Shown here in pieces: positions 1-8,050 of a stretch of DNA of 34,916 nucleotides. The stretch comes from Hyphomonadaceae bacterium UBA2389. GTDB taxonomy: Bacteria; Pseudomonadota; Alphaproteobacteria; Caulobacterales; Aquidulcibacteraceae. Each line of letters starts with the position of its first letter. Position 1 is the stretch's first letter. The stretch covers positions 1 through 34,916 of the forward strand of contig DDSN01000096.1 of NCBI GenBank assembly GCA_002343395.1, read 5' to 3'. The position numbers were made by a program, and so were the translations under genes. The notes under the pieces were generated by a model. The model did not search any database. It had not been told where the DNA came from and saw only the letters and a list, made by a program, of their open reading frames with translations.

Positions 1-2
1 GT

Positions 3-716
3 CGGCAACGCTCGATCCTGGGCTTCGCCGCAAATCGTGCTTCGTTTGGGCGACTCGCGCGAGACGCTGGTCGAATTCCTGTCGTGAATGCACTGAACGG
101 CGTCACTTTCTCTCTGCAGCAAGGTGATCGGCTGGCGCTCGTGGGCCGCAACGGGTCAGGCAAGACGACCATGCTCAAGCTCTGTTCCGGACTAATTTTG
201 CCGGACAGCGGTGAGATTGAGGTTGAAGGGGCGCGAGCCTGCATCATAAATCCCGGCGCTGGCCTGGATCACGACAAAACGGGTTTTGAAAACGTCGAAA
301 TGATGGGCCGCCTCCTTGGGATATCGCGCGTGGGTCGACGTTTGCTTGCCGACGACGTGGCGGATTTCACCGAGTTGGGGGATTTTCTCAACCTGCCCGT
401 TCGCACCTACTCCGCGGGCATGACGATTCGGCTTCTCTTTGCCGTCGCTACGTCCGTCGAAAGTGACATCCTGATCGTTGACGAGGTAATCGGGGCTGGT
501 GACGCTCACTTCGTCGAAAAGGCGGCTAAGCGCATTCGAGCTACTTTCGCGCGAGCGAAAATTCTTGTTCTAGCCACGCACTCAGGCGAAATTGCCAGTC
601 AGTTGTGCAATCAAATGCTTTGGCTGGACGCCGGTCGAAAGGTCATGCTCGGAGAGCCTCGTACAGTTTGGGATGCGTACATAAATCAGCGCCCACAGCT
701 CGAGGCGGTAGCGTGA
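3..716 (+). CDS. ABC polysaccharide exporter ATPase (KpsT/Wzt type), 5' truncated by window
   Basis: This is the ATP-hydrolysing subunit of an ABC-2 type exporter that moves a finished polysaccharide across the inner membrane. The Walker A motif GRNGSGKT lies near nt 144-167, the signature is the variant YSAGM typical of the KpsT/Wzt/TagH branch (near nt 408), the Walker B stretch is DILIVDE (near nt 466), and the switch histidine is in LATHS (near nt 570). A GTG at 84 could be read as a start, but the frame stays open to base 3 and the upstream codons fit the N-terminal strand that normally precedes the Walker A region in this family. The gene therefore most likely begins outside the window. 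The membrane partner (Wzm/KpsM type) is not in view and is expected just to the left. The following kinase gene starts 31 bases later. Confidence 0.9.
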   Translation, partial: RQRSILGFAANRASFGRLARDAGRIPVVNALNGVTFSLQQGDRLALVGRNGSGKTTMLKLCSGLILPDSGEIEVEGARACIINPGAGLDHDKTGFENVEMMGRLLGISRVGRRLLADDVADFTELGDFLNLPVRTYSAGMTIRLLFAVATSVESDILIVDEVIGAGDAHFVEKAAKRIRATFARAKILVLATHSGEIASQLCNQMLWLDAGRKVMLGEPRTVWDAYINQRPQLEAVA

Positions 717-747
717 TGAGGTTCGCTCCCTGGCGTAGGCGACGGCC

Positions 748-1827
748 ATGTCTTTAAGGGGAAGTTCGTTCGTGCGGGCGCGAGCGCCGCTGCGGCTCGG
801 CCTCGGTGGCGGAGGGACCGACACATCGCCGTACGTCGAAACCTATGGCGGCGTGGTGATAAACGCGACCGTCGATCTCTACGCCCATGTGACATTCGCG
901 CCCTCGGAGAGCGGTGAAGTCGAGCTGTACCTAGACGACCGAGGGGTATCGTGGCGGGGTCCAACGGATGGGCCGTTGCCGCTTGATGACGAGTTGCTCT
1001 TATTGAAGGGCGCCTACAATCGGGCCTGCCGAGAGTTTAACGGCGGGCGCGGCATGCCGCTTGCGATTCACGTCTATGCTGACGTGCCGCCAGGCTCCGG
1101 CCTCGGAACGTCTTCCGCGATGGTGACAGCCCTGGTGCAAGGGTTCAACGAGTTATTTCAGGCGCGCCTCGGTCCCTACGATGTGGCGCGCTTGGCGTAT
1201 GACATCGAGCGCATCGACCTAAAACTCAATGGCGGGCGGCAGGATCAGTACGCTGCGGCGTTTGGCGGCGTGAATTTCATTGAGTTTGGCCCCGGTCAAG
1301 CTGTCTTGGTCAACCCACTGCGAATATCTCCAGAAACCGTGGCGGAGTTTGAGGCTTCGCTCGTGCTGTTTTTTTCGGGCGTGTCGAGGGAAAGCGCACG
1401 GATCATCGATGAACAGACGCGGAACGTGAGCACCGGGGCCAGCCAGTCGCTCGACGCAATGCACCAACTCAAGGCGATCGCCTATCAGATGAAGCAAGCG
1501 TTGCTGCTTGGGCGGATCGCCGAAGTGGGAGCGATCTTGGACGCCGGCTGGGAGCAGAAGAAGCGCACTGCTTCATCGGTGACGACACCCGAATTAGATG
1601 CGGTTTACAACGCCGCGAAGGCAGCGGGCGCGTACGGAGGGAAAGTTTCGGGCGCTGGCGGCGGCGGCTTCATGATGTTCCTCGTTGATCCGCGGCGCCG
1701 CCAGCACGTGGTACGCGCGCTTGAGGGCGCGCCAGGCCGCATCTTCGCGTCGGGGCTAACATCGCGTGGCGCGATGTCTTGGCGTATAGGCGATGACCTT
1801 AGAAAAGCGCTCGGCAGGGCCGCTTGA
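748..1827 (+). CDS. GHMP-family sugar kinase (heptose-7-phosphate kinase-like)
   Basis: A 359-residue small-molecule kinase of the GHMP superfamily. The N-terminal segment RAPLRLGLGGGGTD followed by GGVVINATVD matches the subgroup annotated as D-glycero-D-manno-heptose-7-phosphate kinase or related sugar-1-kinases. The phosphate-binding loop PPGSGLGTSSAM is near residue 113 and the C-terminal glycine-rich motif GAGGGGFMMF near residue 301. It probably phosphorylates the anomeric carbon of a sugar or sugar phosphate before nucleotide activation. An in-frame TAG at 736 limits the start to ATG 748 or a downstream GTG. Its stop overlaps the rfbC start, so translation is probably coupled. No GmhA-like isomerase or typical GmhB phosphatase is visible, so the exact substrate is unknown; heptose is a family-based guess. 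Confidence 0.82.
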   Translation: MSLRGSSFVRARAPLRLGLGGGGTDTSPYVETYGGVVINATVDLYAHVTFAPSESGEVELYLDDRGVSWRGPTDGPLPLDDELLLLKGAYNRACREFNGGRGMPLAIHVYADVPPGSGLGTSSAMVTALVQGFNELFQARLGPYDVARLAYDIERIDLKLNGGRQDQYAAAFGGVNFIEFGPGQAVLVNPLRISPETVAEFEASLVLFFSGVSRESARIIDEQTRNVSTGASQSLDAMHQLKAIAYQMKQALLLGRIAEVGAILDAGWEQKKRTASSVTTPELDAVYNAAKAAGAYGGKVSGAGGGGFMMFLVDPRRRQHVVRALEGAPGRIFASGLTSRGAMSWRIGDDLRKALGRAA

Positions 1828-2372
1828 TTGAGCGCCTTTCCATTCCTGACGTATGGACGTTTTCGCCGCGCCGCTTCGAAGATGAGCGCGGCAGTTTCTG
1901 TGAAACTTTCAATGCTAGGGTTTTGCAGGATGCGCTTGTGGGCGTGTCCTTTGTCCAGGACAATCAAGTATCGACCTACCGTACGAAAACGCTAAGAGGG
2001 GTGCATTTCCAGGCGCCGCCAAGAGCCCAGGACAAGCTTGTACGAGTACTGAAAGGGGCGATCCTGGATGTCGCTGTCGATCTTCGCCGGAATTCGGGAA
2101 CCTATGCCAAGTGGGTCTCGGTGCGCCTAACGGCGGAGAGCGGTAAGCAAATCTTTGTGCCCAAGGGGTTTGGGCACGCGTACCTCACGCTCGAGCCGAA
2201 CACCGAAGTCCTCTACAAGGTGAGCGACTTTTATAGCAAGGATCATGAGCGCGGCGTGGCTTGGAGCGATCCAGATATCAACATAGACTGGGGCGCGGGT
2301 GAATCCGAGTTGGTGATGGTAGATCGGGACCGATTTTTTCCTCGTCTAGCGGATCTTCCGCCATATTTCTGA
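1824..2372 (+). CDS. rfbC: dTDP-4-dehydrorhamnose 3,5-epimerase
   Basis: RfbC/RmlC converts dTDP-4-keto-6-deoxy-glucose to dTDP-4-keto-L-rhamnose by double epimerisation. The 182-residue length is normal for this cupin-fold enzyme. The catalytic histidine is in LRGVHFQ (about residue 61) and the family segment FVPKGFGHAY is present, followed by the region around VLYKVSDFYS that carries the conserved tyrosine. The start is TTG at 1824, which overlaps the kinase stop by four bases (TTGA) and has an AGGG element a few bases upstream; no better in-frame start is seen. It is the first gene of a complete C-B-D-A rhamnose block and lies 10 bases before the chosen rfbB start. Confidence 0.93.
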   Translation: MIERLSIPDVWTFSPRRFEDERGSFCETFNARVLQDALVGVSFVQDNQVSTYRTKTLRGVHFQAPPRAQDKLVRVLKGAILDVAVDLRRNSGTYAKWVSVRLTAESGKQIFVPKGFGHAYLTLEPNTEVLYKVSDFYSKDHERGVAWSDPDINIDWGAGESELVMVDRDRFFPRLADLPPYF

Positions 2373-2382
2373 TAGGATGGAA

Positions 2383-3441
2383 ATGCGGGCGTTGATCACA
2401 GGGGGCGCCGGATTTATCGGCTCGGCGTTGACAAGGCACTTGGTCGCTCAATTGGGGTGGTCGGTGACGGTTGTCGACAAGCTGACCTACGCAGGCCATC
2501 TAAGTTCCCTCGCGGAGGTTGCGGACAGCCCAAACTTTGCATTTGTCAAAGCGGACATTGCCGACCGGGCGACGCTAACGACGGCTTTAACTGCGGCGCG
2601 GCCGGACATCATTTTCCATTTGGCCGCCGAAAGTCATGTTGACCGCTCGATCTCCGGGGCGGGCGAGTTCATCGCCACCAACATCGCAGGTACGTTCAGC
2701 CTGTTGGAGTGCGCGCGCGACTATTGGATGAGACTCCCAAATGCAGCGCAAGACCGGTTTCGCTTTCTGCATGTCTCAACCGACGAGGTTTACGGATCGC
2801 TGGGTGACACAGGCGCATTTTCCGAGACAACCGCCTATGACCCCCGCTCTCCATACTCGGCAAGCAAGGCGGCGTCCGACCACCTGGTGAGCGCATGGCG
2901 CCACACTTATGGGTTTCCGAGCTTGATATCGAACTGTTCTAACAACTACGGTCCGTTTCAGTTGCCGGAGAAACTCATTCCCCTGATCATTCTGAACGGC
3001 ATCGAAGGCAAACAACTGCCGGTCTACGGTGATGGAAGAAACGTACGTGATTGGCTGTATGTTGATGATCATGTCGAAGCGCTTTGCGTGCTTGCGCTGA
3101 AGGGGCGAGTAGGGCGGAACTACAATATTGGCGGCCGAAGCGAACGATCAAATATCGATGTTGTCAGATCCGTTTGCGCCCTCTTGGACAGGCATGCGCC
3201 CAAGGAGCGTTCTGCATGCGACCTAATTGCATTCGTCGCCGATAGGCCAGGCCACGACCATCGCTACGCCGTCGACGTTTCCCGGATTGAATCCGAGCTT
3301 GGTTGGCGGCCTTCAATGAGTTTTGAGGAGGGCCTGGAACGTACCGTCCGATGGTATCTGGAGAATGAGGTTTGGTGGGCGCCGCTGCGAGGATTGTCTC
3401 AGAAACGTCTCGGCCTCTCGGACAAGGCGGGCGCGGCGTGA
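2383..3441 (+). CDS. rfbB: dTDP-glucose 4,6-dehydratase
   Basis: RfbB/RmlB is the extended short-chain dehydrogenase that makes dTDP-4-keto-6-deoxy-glucose from dTDP-glucose, the second step of dTDP-L-rhamnose synthesis. The NAD-binding motif GGAGFIG is at residues 7-13, STDEVYG (catalytic Thr-Asp-Glu) is near residue 131, and the YxxxK pair (YSASK) is near residue 157. With ATG 2383 the protein has 352 residues, normal for the family. An ATG at 2377 is in frame, but the AGGA at 2374-2377 is spaced correctly only for 2383, so 2383 is preferred. The stop shares bases with the rfbD GTG start (GTGA). Confidence 0.94.
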   Translation: MRALITGGAGFIGSALTRHLVAQLGWSVTVVDKLTYAGHLSSLAEVADSPNFAFVKADIADRATLTTALTAARPDIIFHLAAESHVDRSISGAGEFIATNIAGTFSLLECARDYWMRLPNAAQDRFRFLHVSTDEVYGSLGDTGAFSETTAYDPRSPYSASKAASDHLVSAWRHTYGFPSLISNCSNNYGPFQLPEKLIPLIILNGIEGKQLPVYGDGRNVRDWLYVDDHVEALCVLALKGRVGRNYNIGGRSERSNIDVVRSVCALLDRHAPKERSACDLIAFVADRPGHDHRYAVDVSRIESELGWRPSMSFEEGLERTVRWYLENEVWWAPLRGLSQKRLGLSDKAGAA

Positions 3442-4316
3442 ACATTCTTGTCGTCGGACGCAGTGGGCAGGTCGCGCGGGCGCTCAAGGAACGCGCCGTG
3501 AGGGGCGGCGTGTCACTAATGTCCCTCGGGCGCCCAGATCTTGATTTGTGTGATGATGCGAGCATCGAACAAGCGATTTTTGATGCGCGGCCGCAAGTTG
3601 TCATAAACGCGGCGGCATATACGGCTGTCGATCGCGCCGAAGACGATGCGGACCACGCATGGCGTGTCAACGCGCACGCCGCCGGCCTGGTCGCGGACGC
3701 GGCGCAGCGCAGTGGCGCCGCGATTATTCATCTCTCGACGGACTATGTGTACTCGGGCGCGAGCGCGAAACCATATCGCGAGACGGACGAAACCGGGCCA
3801 ACCAGCGTGTATGGAGAGTCGAAACTGGAGGGCGAGCGACTGGTGCGCGAAGCCAATCCCCGCGCCGTCATCATCAGAACCGCGTGGGTTTTTGATGCAT
3901 GCGGGGCGAATTTTATGCGAGCGATGCTTCGCAAGGCGCTTACCGACGCTGAAATCCCGGTTGTGGCCGATCAGTTGGGGTGTCCCACGTCGGCGGACGC
4001 CCTCGCGCAGGCGCTGCTGGCGATCGCCGCGTCGATGGAACATCCCGGCACATACCATTGCGTATGCACGGGAGAGGCTTCGTGGGCAGAGTTCGCGGAG
4101 GCCATCTTTGAGCAAGCGCTGGCCCGAGGCGGACCGGTTGCTCGTGTTCGGCCAATTCGAACAGAAGACTATCCTACGCGCGCGCGCCGCCCCGCGAATT
4201 CGCGATTGAATTGCGATAAGATCGAGAAGGATTATGGGGTTCGCCTCCCATCCTGGAAATCCGCGTTGACCGCTTGTATCGATCAGGTCGCGGTCGATGG
4301 ATGGAGGCTAGCATGA
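3438..4316 (+). CDS. rfbD: dTDP-4-dehydrorhamnose reductase
   Basis: RfbD/RmlD reduces dTDP-4-keto-L-rhamnose to dTDP-L-rhamnose, the final step. The nucleotide-binding motif GRSGQVA is right at the N-terminus, followed by NAAAYTAVD, STDYVY and the catalytic YGESK (YxxxK). The reading frame is open further upstream, to 3372, but GTG 3438 is chosen: it overlaps the rfbB TGA as GTGA, the typical junction in this cluster, and gives MNILVVGRSGQV, which is how the family begins. The product is 292 residues. Its stop overlaps the rfbA ATG (ATGA). Confidence 0.94.
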   Translation: MNILVVGRSGQVARALKERAVRGGVSLMSLGRPDLDLCDDASIEQAIFDARPQVVINAAAYTAVDRAEDDADHAWRVNAHAAGLVADAAQRSGAAIIHLSTDYVYSGASAKPYRETDETGPTSVYGESKLEGERLVREANPRAVIIRTAWVFDACGANFMRAMLRKALTDAEIPVVADQLGCPTSADALAQALLAIAASMEHPGTYHCVCTGEASWAEFAEAIFEQALARGGPVARVRPIRTEDYPTRARRPANSRLNCDKIEKDYGVRLPSWKSALTACIDQVAVDGWRLA

Positions 4317-5236
4317 GGGGCATCGTTCTGGCCGGCGGCGCCGGTACCCGGTTGCACCCCATTACGCTCGCAACGTCCAAACAGCTTCTGCCTGTCTACG
4401 ACAAGCCGCTCATCTACTATCCAATCTCGGCGTTGATGCTAGCTGGCATCCGCGACTTCCTGATCATCACTACGCCTGCTGATCGAGGACAATTCAGCGC
4501 TTTGTTGGGTGACGGATCCAAGTGGGGCTTGCGGTTCAGCTACGCGGAGCAAGCATCGCCCGCTGGCATCGCGCAGGCGTTTCTAATCGGTAAGGATTTC
4601 ATTGGTGACGAAAGGTGCGCGCTCGTTTTGGGCGACAACATCTTTTACGGGCATGGCCTTGGCGATCATTTGGAAAGCGCCAGACGTGCGGACGGCGCAT
4701 CAGTGTTTGCCTACCAGGTTGCAGATCCCGAGCGCTTCGGCGTGGTCACGTTCGATGAGCGCGAGCGGCCCATTTCAATAGAAGAAAAGCCGAGATCTCC
4801 CGCTTCAAATTGGGCGGTCACAGGCCTCTATTTTTATGATGCTGATGTTGTGCAGTTGGCCAGCGCGCTCAAGCCATCCGCGCGAGGGGAGTTGGAAATT
4901 ACCGATCTGAACAGAGCCTACCTCGAGCAAGGGCGCTTAAGAGTTGAGCGTTTGGGGCGGGGGTTCGCATGGTTGGATACAGGCACCCCTGATTCCTTGT
5001 TGGAAGCGTCCGAATATGTTCGAACGCTAGAAAAGCGGCAGGGTTTGAAGATAGCATGCCTGGAAGAGGTGGCGTTTAGAATGGGTTTCATAGATCGCAG
5101 ACGGTTGCTTGATTTGGCGTGCGGCCTCTCGAAATCCAGTTATGGGGAATACCTCATACGCCTCGTGAGAGAGTGCGACGACAGAAACTCAGGCTTTGGA
5201 GGCGATCACCCTTCAAGCGGCGAAATCCAGCGTTAG
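4313..5236 (+). CDS. rfbA: glucose-1-phosphate thymidylyltransferase
   Basis: RfbA/RmlA makes dTDP-glucose from glucose-1-phosphate and dTTP, the committed step of dTDP-rhamnose synthesis. The nucleotide-binding signature GGAGTRLHPIT starts at residue 8, the metal-binding LGDNIFYG is near residue 106, and the sugar-binding EEKPRSP follows. The start is ATG 4313, overlapping the rfbD stop as ATGA and preceded by GGAGG-like bases (ggatggaggc); the frame remains open upstream but only as a shadow of rfbD. The 307-residue product is slightly longer than usual because of a C-terminal tail (about 15 residues) that has no motif. The next gene begins 8 bases downstream. Confidence 0.95.
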   Translation: MRGIVLAGGAGTRLHPITLATSKQLLPVYDKPLIYYPISALMLAGIRDFLIITTPADRGQFSALLGDGSKWGLRFSYAEQASPAGIAQAFLIGKDFIGDERCALVLGDNIFYGHGLGDHLESARRADGASVFAYQVADPERFGVVTFDERERPISIEEKPRSPASNWAVTGLYFYDADVVQLASALKPSARGELEITDLNRAYLEQGRLRVERLGRGFAWLDTGTPDSLLEASEYVRTLEKRQGLKIACLEEVAFRMGFIDRRRLLDLACGLSKSSYGEYLIRLVRECDDRNSGFGGDHPSSGEIQR

Positions 5237-5244
5237 AGTGACGC

Positions 5245-5871
5245 ATGATCATCTTGGCGCATCGAGGGTGGTGGTCCGATCCGGCGGAGAAAAATACCGC
5301 GGCTGCATTCGAACGTGCGCTTGCCGCGGGTTTTGGGCTTGAGACCGATATTCGCGACCATGACGGCGAAGTGGTCATTGCCCATGACCCGCCGAGAGGG
5401 GGCAAGCATTTGCGACTGGAAGAGCTGTTGGCGCTCTACCAGGCGGCGGGGCAGCCAGGCGCGCTCGCGCTAAACGTCAAGGCCGACGGCCTGCAGAGCA
5501 GCGTCGCGCGTGCGCTAAAGCAGAGTGGCGTTGCGAATGCGTTCGTTTTTGACATGGCTGTGCCCGATGCACTTGGGTACAGCGCGTTGGGCGTCTCCGT
5601 CTTCACCCGTCATTCCGAAGTGGAGCCGGTGCCTGCGTTCTTGGATAGAGCTGCGGGCGTCTGGGTCGATTGCTTCGAATGCGATTGGATAACTAAAGAG
5701 GTGATAGAGTCGCATCTGGGAGGAGGGCGGTTGGTCGCGCTCGTGTCACCAGAACTTCACCGACGCGAGCACGAAACAGCGTGGCTGCATTGGCGCGGAG
5801 CCGATCCCTCGGTCATGATCTGCACGGATTTTCCTGATCGTGCTCAAGCCTTTTTTGGCGCCATCACATGA
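5245..5871 (+). CDS. GDPD-like phosphodiesterase in polysaccharide cluster
   Basis: A 208-residue TIM-barrel-type protein related to glycerophosphodiester phosphodiesterases. The N-terminus carries the family hallmarks: AHRG at residue 5 (general base/acid His), NT at about 17-18, the metal-binding pair in LETD, and HDP near residue 50 (second catalytic His). The canonical PENT is changed to AEKNT, and the later metal-binding EIK segment appears as NVK. The protein is about 30-40 residues shorter than typical GDPDs and has no signal peptide, so it should act in the cytoplasm. Its stop overlaps the start of the HAD gene (ATGA), so the two are translationally coupled, pointing to one pathway. 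The substrate is unknown; a nucleotide- or lipid-linked phosphodiester made for the surface polymer is an inference. Confidence 0.75.
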   Translation: MIILAHRGWWSDPAEKNTAAAFERALAAGFGLETDIRDHDGEVVIAHDPPRGGKHLRLEELLALYQAAGQPGALALNVKADGLQSSVARALKQSGVANAFVFDMAVPDALGYSALGVSVFTRHSEVEPVPAFLDRAAGVWVDCFECDWITKEVIESHLGGGRLVALVSPELHRREHETAWLHWRGADPSVMICTDFPDRAQAFFGAIT

Positions 5872-6560
5872 GCAAGTCCGCTGCTCGACGCCGCGCGGTT
5901 GAGTCCGGTAAAGTCACCGCATCTGGCAAGGCGGTGATACGGGCGATCCTCTTCGATATGGATGGCGTTCTTATTGACGCAAAGGATTGGCACTATGACG
6001 CGTTGAACGACTGTCTTGCGTTGTTTGGCCTTGAGATCAGCCGCGATGAGCATCTCGCCATTTATGATGGTTTGCCAACCCGCAAGAAGCTTCAATTGCT
6101 AAGCCGGGTTCGGGGGCTCCCGGTGGGGCTGCATGAGTTCATCAATGATCTAAAGCAGCGTCGAACGCTGGAGATGACGCTCGAACGCTGTAGGCCGACC
6201 TTCCAGCATCAATATGCATTGTCGCGCTTGAAGCGGGAGGGCTTCGCTCTCGCTGTTTGCTCGAATTCTGTCCGTCAAACCGTGCAAGCCATGATGGAGC
6301 AGGCGGCGCTATCGCAGTACCTGGACGTTTATCTCTCAAACGAAGATGTTGGCAAACCAAAGCCTGACCCGGAGATATATTTGCTGGCGATGCAACGCCT
6401 CGGCGTGCGTCCGAGCGAGTGCTTAATCGTAGAAGACAACGAGCACGGTCTACAAGCAGCGCGCGCGTCGGGCGGGCACGTCTTGGAAGTGTCGTCTGTG
6501 TTGGATGTGACATATCCGCGCCTCATCGGGGCAATCCGCGACGTTGGAGGCAAAGGGTGA
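5868..6560 (+). CDS. HAD-superfamily phosphatase (beta-phosphoglucomutase-like)
   Basis: A 230-residue haloacid dehalogenase-type phosphatase. Motif I is FDMDGVLID (nucleophile and acid Asp) at about residues 29-37, motif II is the SNS triplet, motif III is the lysine in GKPKPDPE, and motif IV is VEDNEHG. The cap is the small alpha-helical type (C1), as in PGMB/Gph-like enzymes, and differs from the GmhB-type heptose phosphatase, which lacks this cap. The first about 22 residues (basic, MSKSAARRRAVESGK...) precede the domain; GTG 5937 is an alternative start, but ATG 5868 overlaps the upstream stop as ATGA and is preferred. It is sandwiched between the GDPD-like gene and the nucleotidyltransferases, so it probably dephosphorylates a sugar or polyol phosphate in the same route. 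Confidence 0.82.
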   Translation: MSKSAARRRAVESGKVTASGKAVIRAILFDMDGVLIDAKDWHYDALNDCLALFGLEISRDEHLAIYDGLPTRKKLQLLSRVRGLPVGLHEFINDLKQRRTLEMTLERCRPTFQHQYALSRLKREGFALAVCSNSVRQTVQAMMEQAALSQYLDVYLSNEDVGKPKPDPEIYLLAMQRLGVRPSECLIVEDNEHGLQAARASGGHVLEVSSVLDVTYPRLIGAIRDVGGKG

Positions 6561-8050
6561 GGTTTGTCATACCGATAGCGGCGAGCGATGACCTGTTCCC
6601 GAGGGCGGAGTTTCATTTCCCAAAGCCGCTTGTCGAGATCGATGGCGTCCCGATGATTGCGCACGTCATACGCAATCTTCGCAGTGGGACGCCAGATGCC
6701 GACTTCGTGTTTGTGGTGCGCGCCCAGGATTGTCGCGAATTTAGCTTGGATCGTACCCTAGAAATTGAAACCGACGGTCGATGCAAGGTGATCCAGTTGG
6801 CGGGCGCGACGGCAGGAGCCGCTTGCAGCGTGCTCATGGCCATCGATCACATCAATGACGCCCAGCCGCTCGTGGTTGCGAACGGCGATCAGATCGTAGA
6901 TGCGGATCTGAATCGAATCTGGGCGGGGTTTGCGCGCGCGGAAATCGAGTCAGGAGTCGTGACTTTTGATGCGGTTCATCCACGCTGGTCTTACGTTCGC
7001 ATAGGCGACGATGGCCTCGTCGCGGAGGCCGCCGAAAAGCGCGTCATCAGCCGGCGGGCGATTGCGGGGCTTTATTATTTCAGGCGTGGCGATCTCTTCG
7101 TGGAAACCGCGCAAAACGCTATCCGCAATGGTCGCGGGCAAGGCGCGATTCACTACATCTCGCCTACGCTGAACGAGGTGGTGCTGCGCGGCGGGCGCGT
7201 AGGGTACGCGGATATCGATAGCGAGAGCTACCACAGTTTCTATTCGCCGCAGCGCGTCGAACAGTACCAACGTCACCTACAAAGCCGGCGTTTCGCGGTG
7301 CCACGCGTGCGTCAGGACCGAAGCGTCAACATTGTCATCCCAATGGCCGGACTAGGGAGCCGCTTTTCGCAGGCGGGGTACGATAAACCAAAGCCATTCA
7401 TAGATGTTGGCGGCCGGACCATGATTGAACGTGTGATGGACAATCTACGTGTTCCTGGCGCCAAGTACACGTTGATCGCTCGACGGGAGCATGTCGAGGC
7501 GGAGCCCAGATTTGTGGCCGACCTTAAGCGCAGAGGGAATGTGCGGTTCGTGCTGATTGATCGACCGACCGAGGGCGCCGCATGCACAGTGTTGCAGGCC
7601 CGATCCGCCTTGGATGTTGACGGGCCGATGCTCATCGCGAACTGCGATCAAATCATAGATTTCGCGTGCGCGGAGTTTGTTCGCGACGCGTGCGAGCGAG
7701 AGTTGGATGGCTCCATCCTTGTTTTTCGAGACGTGGCGCGAGATCCCAAGTGGTCGTTCGCGCGACTAGACGGCGATGGAAATGTGGCGGAAGTGCAGGA
7801 GAAGAAGCCGATTTCGGACCTGGCTACCGTGGGATTATACTATTTCGCTAGAGCCGGTGATTTTATCAATGCAGCAATTGACATGATCGCGCGCAATGAG
7901 CGGATCAACAATGAGTTTTATGTTTGCCCCGTTTACAACTACGCGCTCTCGATGGGCGCCAAAGTTGGCGTCTTCGAGATTTCGGCGGAGTTAATGCACG
8001 GGATCGGTACGCCGGAAGACCTAGCGCTTTATGTGAAAACGCTCTCATGA
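6557..8050 (+). CDS. Tandem two-domain nucleotidyltransferase-like protein
   Basis: A 497-residue protein made of two homologous NTP-transferase (GT-A fold) domains. The second (from about residue 256) has a near-canonical signature, PMAGLGSRF then KPKPFIDVGG, plus NCDQIID and EVQEKKPISD. The first (residues 1-240) aligns along its length but its phosphate-binding loop has degenerated to PIAASDDLFPRAEF before PKPLVEIDG, while NGDQIVD and EAAEKRVIS are kept. So the C-terminal half is probably catalytic and the N-terminal half may be regulatory, substrate-binding or of altered specificity. The start is GTG 6557, overlapping the HAD stop (GTGA) with GGAGG upstream; the frame is open upstream only as a HAD shadow. 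The next gene encodes a third related module. The product, probably an NDP- or CDP-activated alcohol or sugar, cannot be named. Confidence 0.8.
   Translation: MRFVIPIAASDDLFPRAEFHFPKPLVEIDGVPMIAHVIRNLRSGTPDADFVFVVRAQDCREFSLDRTLEIETDGRCKVIQLAGATAGAACSVLMAIDHINDAQPLVVANGDQIVDADLNRIWAGFARAEIESGVVTFDAVHPRWSYVRIGDDGLVAEAAEKRVISRRAIAGLYYFRRGDLFVETAQNAIRNGRGQGAIHYISPTLNEVVLRGGRVGYADIDSESYHSFYSPQRVEQYQRHLQSRRFAVPRVRQDRSVNIVIPMAGLGSRFSQAGYDKPKPFIDVGGRTMIERVMDNLRVPGAKYTLIARREHVEAEPRFVADLKRRGNVRFVLIDRPTEGAACTVLQARSALDVDGPMLIANCDQIIDFACAEFVRDACERELDGSILVFRDVARDPKWSFARLDGDGNVAEVQEKKPISDLATVGLYYFARAGDFINAAIDMIARNERINNEFYVCPVYNYALSMGAKVGVFEISAELMHGIGTPEDLALYVKTLS

Noticed and set aside
5868..6560. GmhB-type heptose phosphatase
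   Set aside because: The HAD protein has the helical-cap DMDGVLID pattern rather than the capless GmhB pattern.
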